Of a DNA stretch of 6,703 nt, positions 1 to 5,624 are shown piece after piece. The stretch lies in NCBI GenBank assembly GCA_022561895.1, contig JADFQH010000004.1, positions 1 to 6,703 on the forward strand, read 5' to 3'. The DNA is from Methanobacteriota archaeon. GTDB lineage: Archaea > Halobacteriota > Halobacteria > Halobacteriales > Halalkalicoccaceae. Both the position numbers and the translations under genes were made by a program. Below the pieces are notes generated by a model. The model was not told the DNA's origin. It ran no database searches and saw nothing but the letters and a program-made list of their open reading frames with translations. Position 1 is the first letter of the stretch. Every line of letters starts with the position of its first letter.

Positions 1-864
1 CTCTTGGGAGACGTCGCCACCGAACGGCGAGCGAACGAGCAGTTGGCCGTCGGTGCCGAGTATCTGGAGGCGGCTGTCAGGATGGGCGTCGAAGCTCGCG
101 GTACACGAGGCGGTCACTCCTTCGGGAAAGGTGAGCTGGAGGGCGGCGTGTGCCTCGACGCGGTCGAACGGCGGCTCGGAGCCGGTCGTCTCAGTTCCGA
201 CGGCTATCGGATCGGCATTGAGCAGGAATCGCGACGTGTTCAACGGATAGATGCCCAGATCGAGTAGCGCGCCGCCACCGGCGATCGCCGGATCGAGTCG
301 CCATGAATCCGGCTCGGCGGTATCGAGCAGTCGGGTCGAGAAGCCACCGTGGATCTGGACCGGGTCGCCGATCACGCCCTCTCGAATCATCTCGCGCATC
401 CGTCGAATCGCGGGTTCGGTTCGCAGGCGATAAGCCGTCATCAGGAGCTGATCCAGCTCAGCAAAAGCGTCGACCATTCCCTCTGCACCCTCGACATCGG
501 CCGCAAGCGGCTTCTCACAGAGAACGTGTTTTCCTAGCGCCGCGGCCCGTTCTGCGTACTCCGGATGAAACGCGGGTGGCGTGGCAATATAAACGGCGTC
601 GTACTCCTCGCCTGCTTCGCCCGCGTGAAACGCCTCGTAGTCGATCACTCGCTCGACACCGAACTGATTCGCGAGATCCGTGGCCTTCTCGGACGAGCCG
701 CTCACCAACACCGCGAGCTCACAGAACTCGCTGTCTCTGATCGCTGGCAGCGCCCGGTTACGCGCGAACCCCCCGAGACCGACCACGGCTACTCTCACTG
801 TCCCTTCTTCGATCTCCTGCCAATCGCGCCGGGTAAACGACTCGAAGTACGGTGCGATCCTCAT
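1..864 (-). CDS. gfo6: Gfo/Idh/MocA family oxidoreductase, probable NADP-dependent D-xylose 1-dehydrogenase (C-terminus cut by window edge)
   Basis: The minus-strand reading frame is open from the ATG at 864-862 to the window edge (288 codons). Residues 23-35 form a Rossmann nucleotide-binding start (VRVAVVGLGGFAR), and residues 91-97 (VYIATPP) and 116-119 (CEKP) are the hallmark strand and EKP motif of this family, with K118 the conserved lysine. Residues 202-209 (DLGIYPLN) match the D-x-G-x-Y-P motif of the xylose/dihydrodiol dehydrogenase branch, with Y206 as likely acid/base. The N-terminal extension ending in RRDWQ..GTVRVAV is as I recall it from haloarchaeal Gfo6/XacA proteins, which oxidise D-xylose to xylonolactone in the cytoplasm. 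About 70 C-terminal residues are probably outside the window. GGGAG lies just before the ATG; an in-frame GTG at 885-883 is the only other start before a stop. The substrate is inferred from family resemblance; another sugar dehydrogenase activity is possible. Confidence 0.88.
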   Translation of the reverse strand, partial: MRIAPYFESFTRRDWQEIEEGTVRVAVVGLGGFARNRALPAIRDSEFCELAVLVSGSSEKATDLANQFGVERVIDYEAFHAGEAGEEYDAVYIATPPAFHPEYAERAAALGKHVLCEKPLAADVEGAEGMVDAFAELDQLLMTAYRLRTEPAIRRMREMIREGVIGDPVQIHGGFSTRLLDTAEPDSWRLDPAIAGGGALLDLGIYPLNTSRFLLNADPIAVGTETTGSEPPFDRVEAHAALQLTFPEGVTASCTASFDAHPDSRLQILGTDGQLLVRSPFGGDVSQE

Positions 865-907
865 TCTCCCGTGTTCGTACGCCACCGGCTAATGTGTTGG
901 GTGTTAC

Positions 908-920
908 CGTACTATAGGGA
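908..920 (-). promoter_or_regulatory. Candidate TATA/BRE region for the gfo6-like gene
   Basis: Read on the minus strand the segment is TCCCTATAGTACG, a TATA-like core about 50 bases upstream of the ATG at 864. An archaeal start site about 26 bases downstream would give a short leader of roughly 20-25 nt, matching the GGGAG before the start codon. The core lies inside the left arm of the inverted repeat at 912-1016, so a protein binding that repeat could affect this promoter. Only sequence resemblance supports the call. Confidence 0.35.
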
Positions 921-1016
921 TTATCGTCGCCAACCGGATCGTTTCTGCCACTCCACCGTCTACGCCAGTCGGTTAGTAGACGGGAACTCTATGACGCTCT
1001 ACGATACTCCCTATAG
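912..1016. repeat. 105-bp element bounded by 16-bp inverted repeats with a nested hairpin
   Basis: The left arm at 912-927 (CTATAGGGATTATCGT) and the reverse complement of 1001-1016 (CTATAGGGAGTATCGT) agree at 15 of 16 positions. Between them, CCGTCTAC at 956-963 pairs perfectly with GTAGACGG at 976-983 around a 12-nt loop. The block nearly fills the gap between the padR stop (1023) and the dehydrogenase start (864). No clear target-site duplication flanks the arms, so a MITE-like origin is not proven. The arms could instead be paired operator/promoter sites, since each carries a TATA-like CCCTATAG pointing outward. Confidence 0.6.
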
Positions 1017-1022
1017 ACGACT

Positions 1023-1310
1023 TCAATCGGATGTGAGGTCGGGGAGATACTGCCCCTCCCACTGCCTGCGGGCGGCGATCTCGCGTCGACCCCGGCTCGT
1101 CAGCCGGTAGAAGTTCGTCCGCCGGTCGCGTTCGCCCTTCTCGACGAGACCTTTGTTGACGAGGGTGTCGAGGTTCGGATACAATCGACCGTGGTGGATC
1201 TCGGTGTCGTAGTACGATTCGAGCATCTCCTTGATCGCGAGGCCGTTTGGCTCGTTCTCGCCGGCGATCACGTACAGGAGATCGCGCTGAAACCCGGTCA
1301 GATCATACAT
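1023..1310 (-). CDS. PadR-family winged-helix transcriptional regulator
   Basis: This is a 95-residue protein, a usual size for the short haloarchaeal PadR proteins, which are essentially one winged helix-turn-helix domain plus a short C-terminal helix. Residues 4-33 (LTGFQRDLL..GLAIKEML) form the first helices, residues 38-54 (EIHHGRLYPNLDTLVNK) hold the family-typical recognition helix, and residues 55-71 (GLVEKGERDRRTNFYRL) the beta wing. It most likely binds DNA as a dimer and represses nearby genes or its own. The start is the outer of two nearby ATGs, giving MYDLTGF, preceded by GGGAGT. It lies between a DUF7344-like gene and a sugar dehydrogenase gene on the same strand. The 158-bp gap to the dehydrogenase gene holds an inverted-repeat element that is a candidate operator. 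The inducing signal and targets cannot be read from the sequence. Confidence 0.92.
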   Translation of the reverse strand: MYDLTGFQRDLLYVIAGENEPNGLAIKEMLESYYDTEIHHGRLYPNLDTLVNKGLVEKGERDRRTNFYRLTSRGRREIAARRQWEGQYLPDLTSD

Positions 1311-1333
1311 ACTCCCAGTACTACCGCACTCCT

Positions 1334-1341
1334 TACTAGTA
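1334..1341 (-). promoter_or_regulatory. Palindromic TACTAGTA in the padR promoter position
   Basis: The 8-bp perfect palindrome TACTAGTA is centred about 27 bases upstream of the padR ATG at 1310, where a TATA box for a leaderless archaeal transcript would sit. A symmetric sequence here would also suit autorepression by the PadR dimer. TATA box, operator or both cannot be separated by inspection. Confidence 0.35.
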
Positions 1342-1395
1342 TCCGGAACATATTACGGTAGGAATCGGCTACAGCGCCACGTTTTTCGAATCACG

Positions 1396-1411
1396 TCGAT
1401 GCGAACATCGA
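1396..1411 (-). terminator. Hairpin with TTCG tetraloop downstream of the DUF7344-like gene
   Basis: On the minus strand TCGATG-TTCG-CATCGA forms a 6-bp stem closed by a UUCG-type tetraloop, starting 15 bases past the stop codon at 1427. No clear U-run follows directly (the next bases are CGTGATTCG), so it could be a weak terminator or an mRNA 3'-end stabiliser rather than a classical terminator. Confidence 0.3.
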
Positions 1412-1426
1412 TCTCGATCTCGCCGC

Positions 1427-1849
1427 TCAGCAGAGCGATTCGTTAGCGAAGAGGTGGTCGCGGACGAACTCCTCCGAAAGCTCCTGGTAGGCCGCATGCT
1501 CTGCGAACTCCTCGACGGTCGGCTGGACGCAGTATCGGACGGTCTGAGTTCGGGGATCGAACTCGACGACATCGATCTCGGACAGCGCCGGGAGGGTCGT
1601 CGTCGCAAGAAGGGAGGCGAGGCGATCGTCATCGACCAAACACGTCCGTCTGCTTCCATATCCGAGAATACACTGAACACCCGAGAGAAGGTCGCCAATC
1701 GCCGAGGAAGGCTCTTCGCTCGCGAGGAAGTAGTAGATCGTATACCGACACGATTGGGACGAGAGCACGCGAAACAGCTTGCTGTGATAGGGCACGCCCC
1801 CAAACACCTCCGCTTCCGTCGGTTGTACGGTGTCGATGTAGTCCGTCAT
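1427..1849 (-). CDS. DUF7344-like small haloarchaeal protein, probable winged-helix regulator
   Basis: This is a 140-residue soluble protein. Residues 24-42 (KLFRVLSSQSCRYTIYYFL) and 81-107 (LATTTLPALSEIDVVEF.., then TQTVRYCV) resemble the haloarchaeal DUF7344 pattern, in which a first helix (LSNxRRRxVLxYL) is followed by a TLPxLxxxxVVxYD..xxTVRY wing segment. The family is usually treated as DNA-binding-like, but no target is known to me. The usual arginine-rich stretch after the first helix is reduced here to a single R (SQSCRYTI), and residues 50-75, where a second helix is expected, are divergent with two cysteines (C60, C70). The start ATG at 1849-1847 lies five bases from a perfect 32-bp inverted repeat that must contain or overlap its promoter. 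There is no strong Shine-Dalgarno, consistent with a leaderless transcript. Family assignment is fairly sure; function is not. Confidence 0.8.
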   Translation of the reverse strand: MTDYIDTVQPTEAEVFGGVPYHSKLFRVLSSQSCRYTIYYFLASEEPSSAIGDLLSGVQCILGYGSRRTCLVDDDRLASLLATTTLPALSEIDVVEFDPRTQTVRYCVQPTVEEFAEHAAYQELSEEFVRDHLFANESLC

Positions 1850-1854
1850 GGCTG

Positions 1855-1934
1855 ATAAGGGCGGTTGTAACTGTTTAGCGCTGATCGCCTGTGCGGATCA
1901 GTGATCAGCGCTAAACAGTTACAACCGCCCTTAT
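1855..1934. repeat. Perfect 32-bp inverted repeat with 16-nt spacer
   Basis: Bases 1855-1886 are the exact reverse complement of 1903-1934, with 1887-1902 as the spacer. The arms run from ATAAGGGCGG outside to AGCGCTGATC inside. The spacer carries GGATCAG, which can pair with the left arm end (CTGATC) to form a smaller alternative hairpin. The element starts five bases upstream of the DUF7344-like start codon, and its outer right edge overlaps an ATG on the plus strand (1933-1935). It could be a duplicated promoter/operator in mirror orientation, a bidirectional stem-loop, or a trace of a mobile or replication element. Confidence 0.95.
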
Positions 1935-1957
1935 GAGTCAGCGCTTGGGCAGTCATT

Positions 1958-1975
1958 CCGTCGTGCGCACAACGG
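1958..1975. repeat. 18-bp imperfect palindrome around GTGCGCAC
   Basis: The sequence CCGTCGTGCGCACAACGG is symmetric about 1966/1967 with one mismatched pair (C1962 and A1971). The size and symmetry fit a dimeric regulator site. It lies between the long inverted repeat and the AT-rich spacer, about 110 bases upstream of the DUF7344-like start. No function can be assigned from sequence alone. Confidence 0.4.
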
Positions 1976-2086
1976 TTCATGTTGGGGAGAGAGTCAATCA
2001 GCCAACTAATTAAACGTTCGGTACTATCCGGTTGAATGACCAGTTTTGATATCTAAATCGCATATATTGTCCAAAGAAATAAAATC
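1976..2086. other. AT-rich intergenic stretch without a convincing gene
   Basis: The segment between the imperfect palindrome at 1958-1975 and the hairpin at 2087-2107 is clearly richer in A and T than the rest of the window, for example around 2042-2085 (TTTTGATATCTAAATC and ATAAAATC). Short ORFs here are not supported by composition or start context. The left half may hold upstream control sequence for the DUF7344-like gene, and the right half includes the T-rich tail, on the minus strand, of the terminator at 2087-2107. Confidence 0.5.
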
Positions 2087-2107
2087 TCCCGACGATGCGT
2101 GTCGGGA
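2072..2107 (-). terminator. Stem-loop plus T-rich tail ending the winged-helix gene
   Basis: TCCCGAC at 2087-2093 pairs with GTCGGGA at 2101-2107 around a 7-nt loop. On the minus strand the stem is followed by GATTTTATTTCTTTGG, a T-rich run. It lies about 45 bases past the stop codon of the minus-strand gene at 2634-2152, so it fits a transcription terminator for that gene. Confidence 0.6.
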
Positions 2108-2151
2108 ACGTTCTCCATCGAGAGACACGATTCGGATCGATCGAAACGACG

Positions 2152-2634
2152 TCACTCCACCGACTCTTCTTCCGCGGTCTGTCCATCGGTTTCGATGCGA
2201 AACTGGAGCTCCTTGCCGCTCAGTGCGATCCGGAACTGTTCGAGCGAGGACTCGTCGAGCAGCAGGCCGTTCGAGGGCGCGCCCGCCCCGTTCGATCGGA
2301 GATCCGCCTCAAATCCGTTCGAGCTGATCCGGAGTCTGACCTCGCTGCTCGTCGTCTCGAACTGGCGGTGTTGCTGGTTTGCCTTCGTAAACCGGACGGA
2401 CTCTTCGAGCAGTCCGAGATCGTGCAGCTCGTTCACCCGGCGGTAGATCGTCGTCCGGGAGACCCCACAGCGCGTACACAGCTCGTCGATCGTGACCGGT
2501 TTATCCGTTGCTTCCCTGAGAATCGCCCGCGCCGAGGGGTTTCCAAGCGTGTCGAGCAGCGACGAGCAGTCCGTCGAGATGATCGGGTGGCCCGTCGAGT
2601 CCGTCGAACCGGGCATGTGGTTGTTTCGGGTCAT
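2152..2634 (-). CDS. Winged helix-turn-helix transcriptional regulator (ArsR/IclR-like fold)
   Basis: This is a 160-residue soluble protein. Residues 25-41 (SLLDTLGNPSARAILRE) form the opening helix common to haloarchaeal ArsR-like regulators. Residues 46-72 hold the helix-turn-helix, with recognition helix GVSRTTIYRRVNEL at 57-70, and residues 73-100 (LGLLEESVRF..ANQQHRQFET) form the wing. The C-terminal 60 residues are divergent and end in an acidic tail (AEEESVE), with no recognised ligand domain. The start is the outer ATG at 2634-2632; a second ATG six codons on (residue 7) is also possible. It is divergent from the phosphodiesterase/FemAB operon across a 390-bp gap and upstream of two more putative regulators on the same strand. 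Which genes it controls is unknown. Confidence 0.85.
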   Translation of the reverse strand: MTRNNHMPGSTDSTGHPIISTDCSSLLDTLGNPSARAILREATDKPVTIDELCTRCGVSRTTIYRRVNELHDLGLLEESVRFTKANQQHRQFETTSSEVRLRISSNGFEADLRSNGAGAPSNGLLLDESSLEQFRIALSGKELQFRIETDGQTAEEESVE

Positions 2635-2670
2635 GGTATCGTGGTGTGAAGATCGCTATCGGGCAGCGGA

Positions 2671-2687
2671 CAGCAGGCAGCAGGCAG
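2671..2687. repeat. Short tandem repeat of CAGCAGG
   Basis: The unit CAGCAGG occurs at 2671-2677 and 2678-2684, followed by a partial CAG at 2685-2687. It sits in non-coding DNA about 40 bases upstream of the winged-helix regulator gene, where copy-number change could alter promoter spacing. With so few units, chance is a fair explanation. Confidence 0.5.
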
Positions 2688-2933
2688 TGTCCTCCGTCGT
2701 GGCGTTTTGCTCCGTCCTGAGCACCGCCGCCGAGCGGAGCCCTCCGAGCAGTGTGGGTCTAACGGGGACACCGACGGAAGTTATGATCCGACTACCGCGT
2801 CGGTTCGCACCTCTCGACGCGCAACCGTCCCGCCACTCGCCGATTGCACGTTCCTTCGATGAATAGTTGGATAGTTAACTCTTTCTCCGAGCAGTGCGGC
2901 GTTCCCAAACACGCTCTGCGTCGAGTATGGAGC

Positions 2934-2941
2934 GCTTTATC
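2934..2941 (+). promoter_or_regulatory. Candidate TATA box of the phosphodiesterase/FemAB operon
   Basis: GCTTTATC resembles haloarchaeal TATA elements. A start site about 26 bases downstream would give a leader near 60 nt before the ATG at 3025. An alternative weaker core, CATAACAA at 2977-2984, would give a much shorter leader. Neither is preceded by an unmistakable BRE. Confidence 0.3.
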
Positions 2942-3024
2942 GGGAACGAGGGTGGCGACCGGCGGTAACTCCGAGCATAACAATGGGACACTGCCCCGGA
3001 CCTGCGCGCAGGGTTTGTATACGT

Positions 3025-4626
3025 ATGAAAACACTCGTCGTCGGGATCGACGCGGCCTGCTCGCGCGTTCTCGACCCACTGATCGAAGCGGAAGCGGTCC
3101 CACGGATCGAAAAACTGCTCGAAACCGGCGCGAGCGCACCATTGGAGTCGCAGATCCCGCCGTGGACCGCGAGCGCGTGGCCGTCGATCTACACCGGGAT
3201 GAACCCCGGCACACACGGCGTCTTCGACTTTCTCACCTTTTCGGGCTACGACTGGGACGTGATCAACGCCACACACGTCCGCGCGCCCGCGATCTGGGAG
3301 ATCCTCGATACACACGGGCTGTCGAGTGTTGTCCTGAACGTCCCGGTGACCGACCCCCCGGCGGCGATCGATGGCGCGATCGTGCCGGGCTATCTCGCGC
3401 CCGAAGCGCCGACGGGACATCCCGAGGGCGTCGTCGAGGAGCTTCGGGCCGAGCTCGGGGAGTATCGGATCTACCCACCCCACGGCCACGACGCCGATCG
3501 GGGGACGGTGATCTCGAACTACCGCGACCTCGTCGACTCGCGCGGACGCGCCTTTCGCTACCTCTTTCGACAGCTCGGTCCCGACTTCGGCTTTCTCGAG
3601 TTTCAGGCGACCGATAGCGTGGTCCACGAACTCGGCGGCGATCTCGACGCCATCGAGACGATCTATCGCGCGGTGGACCGGGAGATCGACGCGGTTCTCG
3701 AATCATGCGATCCCGACACCGTTTTTCTCGTGAGCGATCACGGGATCGGCCCATACGAGGCCTACTCGTTTCACGTCAACGAGTTTTTGAAGAACCGAGG
3801 CTACGTCGAGAGGGTTTTCGGGCGAGCGGGCGGGATGCCCTCGTGGGGGACGATCCACGAGCGGGCGCGAGTCGCTGACTCGAAAAGCGTGCGGGTCGGA
3901 CGCGCCCTCTCGCGGGCCACGCTGGTGGGCGCTCGCGCGGGTCTCACCAGCCAGCGCATGTACCGAATACTCGATAGGGTCGGTCTCGCGGAGACAGTTA
4001 TAGGACTCGTCCCGAGCGAGGCGATCCGTAGCGCCACCGAGCAGGTCGATTTCGAGCGCTCTGTGGCCTACATGCGCTCGCGGACCGAACTCGGGGTTCG
4101 GATCAACCTCGCGGGGCGCGATCCCGAAGGGAGGGTTTCGCCCGACGAGTACGAGACAGTCCGCAAAGAGCTGATCGAGGCACTGTCCGACGTGCGGACG
4201 CCCGACGGCGATCGTGTCTTCGAGGCGGTGCTCCCGCGAGAGGCGGTGTTTTCGGGGCCATATCTCGACGACAGCGCCGATATCGTGACAATCCCTCATG
4301 AGTTCGAGCAGTTCCTCTCGACGCGCCTCGGCGAGGAGTTCGGCGAGCCCGAAGAGCCGTGGAACCACAAGCGAGAGGGAATCGTCGCCGCATCGGGGGC
4401 CGGAATCGACACCGAGGCGAGTCTCTCGGGCGCGACGCTCTTCGACGTCGCTCCGACGGTCCTCGCCTCGCTCGGCGTCCCCCATGACGACCGGATGGAC
4501 GGCGCGGTGCTTCCGGTCGCTCGTTCCGTCGGGACGACGCGATACAGCGGGGGCGAGACCCCCCGACCGACCGAATCGGCGACCGTAGAAGAGCGCCTCT
4601 TACAACTGGGCTATCTAGATCGATGA
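3025..4626 (+). CDS. Alkaline phosphatase superfamily protein (type I phosphodiesterase/nucleotide pyrophosphatase-like)
   Basis: The 533-residue protein begins MKTLVVGIDA, placing metal-binding D9 at the end of the first strand. Residues 45-60 (PPWTASAWPSIYTGMN) hold the probable nucleophile T48, followed by PGTHGVFDF at 61-69, characteristic of the AP-superfamily branch annotated as predicted phosphohydrolase/phosphomutase. Further metal ligands are D197 and H201 (TDSVVH), D238 and H239 (SDHG), and H448 (NHKREG). The full metal set therefore looks present and the enzyme should be active on a phosphoester or phosphodiester. LFDVAPTVLASLGVP at 472-486 is the usual C-terminal motif. There is no signal peptide or membrane segment, so it is probably cytoplasmic. 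An in-frame ATG at 2983 would add 14 residues (ending RRVCIR) that do not fit the family, so 3025 is chosen. The stop overlaps the next start (ATGA), implying translational coupling with the FemAB-like gene. Substrate unknown; surface-glycan or lipid processing is an inference. Confidence 0.9.
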   Translation: MKTLVVGIDAACSRVLDPLIEAEAVPRIEKLLETGASAPLESQIPPWTASAWPSIYTGMNPGTHGVFDFLTFSGYDWDVINATHVRAPAIWEILDTHGLSSVVLNVPVTDPPAAIDGAIVPGYLAPEAPTGHPEGVVEELRAELGEYRIYPPHGHDADRGTVISNYRDLVDSRGRAFRYLFRQLGPDFGFLEFQATDSVVHELGGDLDAIETIYRAVDREIDAVLESCDPDTVFLVSDHGIGPYEAYSFHVNEFLKNRGYVERVFGRAGGMPSWGTIHERARVADSKSVRVGRALSRATLVGARAGLTSQRMYRILDRVGLAETVIGLVPSEAIRSATEQVDFERSVAYMRSRTELGVRINLAGRDPEGRVSPDEYETVRKELIEALSDVRTPDGDRVFEAVLPREAVFSGPYLDDSADIVTIPHEFEQFLSTRLGEEFGEPEEPWNHKREGIVAASGAGIDTEASLSGATLFDVAPTVLASLGVPHDDRMDGAVLPVARSVGTTRYSGGETPRPTESATVEERLLQLGYLDR

Positions 4627-5615
4627 GCATCGAAATACGTACACTGACCGACGAAGCGGAGTGGAACCGGTACGTCGAACGATCCCCACACGGAACGGTG
4701 TTTCACCGCGCCGAATGCCTCGCCGTGCTCGCGGAGCACGCGAAGGGGGCCCGTCACCTGCTCGCGGGCTTTAAAGGCCAGGAGCCGGTCGGGATCTTCC
4801 CGGTGACGACGCTGTCGAAGGCGACGATCACTACTGTTTTCTCGCCGCCGCCGGGCTTTCTGATCCCCTATCTCGGCCCCGCGCTGCTCGATTCGGGGAA
4901 TCTCAAGCAGCGAAAGGCGGAGAAACGCCATCACCGGTTCGTCGAGGGCTGTCTCGACTGGATCGGTACGGAACATGCGCCGAAGTACACCCACATCAGA
5001 ACGTCCCACGGTTATGCGGACGTTCGTCCGCTCGCGTGGAGTGGTTTTGAAGTGCACCCACAGCACACGTACGCCGTTTCGCTCGACGACGAGGACGAGC
5101 TGCTGATGGCGTTCAGCGCCGACGCCCGGAGCAACATTCGGGGGGCCGAAGGTGAGTACGAGATCGATCTCGGCGGGCGGGCGGCGATCTCCCGAATCAT
5201 CGAGCAGCTCGACGATCGATACGACGAACAGGGCGAGTCCTACTTGCTCGACGGCGCGTTCGTCACCGATCTGTACGACCGCCTCGGCGAGGAGCATGTC
5301 CGGCCGTACGTCTGTCGCGTCGACGGCGAGTTCGTCGGCGGGATGATCGCGCTCGCCGACGAGTCGAGGATCTACCGGTGGCAGGGCGGCGCGAAATCCA
5401 CCGGTGAGCTACCGACGACCGACCTACTCGACTGGCACATCATGCGCGAGGGGATCTCGCGTGGCTGTCGGGAGTACGATCTCGTCGGGGCGGACACGAA
5501 GCGGCTCAATGGGTATAAAGCGAAGTTCAACCCGGAGCTTCGAACCTACTACAGCGTCGAGCGGGGGAGTCGTCCGATGCGGATGATGGCCCGGCTGTAC
5601 AAACAGTTCAGCTGA
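4623..5615 (+). CDS. FemAB/GNAT-type acyltransferase (lipid II glycyltransferase-like, BioF2-type)
   Basis: The 330-residue protein has the double-GNAT layout of FemAB-like proteins. The N-terminal half includes GTVFHRAECLAVL (24-36) and the LLAGFKGQEPVGIFPV strand pair (46-61). The C-terminal half begins near HTYAVSLDDEDELLMAF (148-164), followed by the basic ARSNIRGAE stretch (168-176). Residues 228-240 (PYVCRVDGEFVGG) and 285-309 (YDLVGADTKRLNGYKAKF, then NPELRTY) match the final strands and the typical GYKxKFxPE segment. Bacterial relatives transfer amino acids from tRNA to peptidoglycan precursors, or act in exopolysaccharide and PEP-CTERM loci; archaea lack murein, so the acceptor must differ. 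There is no membrane segment or signal peptide. The ATG overlaps the TGA of the upstream phosphodiesterase gene by four bases, so both are probably made together and may act on the same molecule. The acyl donor and acceptor are unknown. Confidence 0.88.
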   Translation: MSIEIRTLTDEAEWNRYVERSPHGTVFHRAECLAVLAEHAKGARHLLAGFKGQEPVGIFPVTTLSKATITTVFSPPPGFLIPYLGPALLDSGNLKQRKAEKRHHRFVEGCLDWIGTEHAPKYTHIRTSHGYADVRPLAWSGFEVHPQHTYAVSLDDEDELLMAFSADARSNIRGAEGEYEIDLGGRAAISRIIEQLDDRYDEQGESYLLDGAFVTDLYDRLGEEHVRPYVCRVDGEFVGGMIALADESRIYRWQGGAKSTGELPTTDLLDWHIMREGISRGCREYDLVGADTKRLNGYKAKFNPELRTYYSVERGSRPMRMMARLYKQFS

Positions 5616-5624
5616 TCACGTCGC

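Larger units (their letters stand above)
2635..3024. other. 390-bp divergent intergenic region with no convincing gene
   Basis: The region lies between the start of the minus-strand regulator and the start of the plus-strand phosphodiesterase gene, so it should carry both promoters. ORFs crossing it are extensions of shadow frames of the neighbours. It contains a short 7-bp tandem repeat (CAGCAGG, 2671-2687) and an AT-rich patch at 2855-2883 with an 8-bp period (ATAGTTGG then ATAGTTAA) and the palindrome AGTTAACT at 2873-2880. A TATA-like GCTTTATC lies at 2934-2941. Confidence 0.5.

Noticed and set aside
912..1016. Calling the 105-bp nested repeat an insertion sequence or MITE outright
   Set aside because: No target-site duplication is visible and no second copy is in the window, so only a neutral repeat call is justified.
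565..1110. Plus-strand ORF of 181 codons opposite gfo6 and the inverted-repeat element
   Set aside because: It crosses the end of one gene, the structured spacer and part of padR antisense, with no domain; a chance open frame.
2095..2649. Long plus-strand ORF (184 codons) opposite the winged-helix regulator
   Set aside because: It is antisense to a well-supported regulator, has an arginine-rich composition typical of shadow frames in GC-rich DNA, and shows no domain.
2927..2968. 13-codon ORF starting ATGGAGCGC before the phosphodiesterase gene
   Set aside because: Too short, with no start signal or conserved feature, and it overlaps the likely promoter.
2844..3617. Plus-strand ORF of 257 codons overlapping the phosphodiesterase gene in another frame
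   Set aside because: The translated product is very arginine-rich and low in complexity, while the other frame encodes all the AP-superfamily motifs.
3703..4485. Minus-strand ORF of 260 codons antisense to the phosphodiesterase gene
   Set aside because: Antisense shadow of a clear enzyme gene; no recognisable motif of its own.
4611..5297. Minus-strand ORF of 228 codons antisense to the FemAB-like gene
   Set aside because: Its composition mirrors the codon bias of the sense gene, and the sense strand has convincing FemAB motifs and an ATGA-coupled start.
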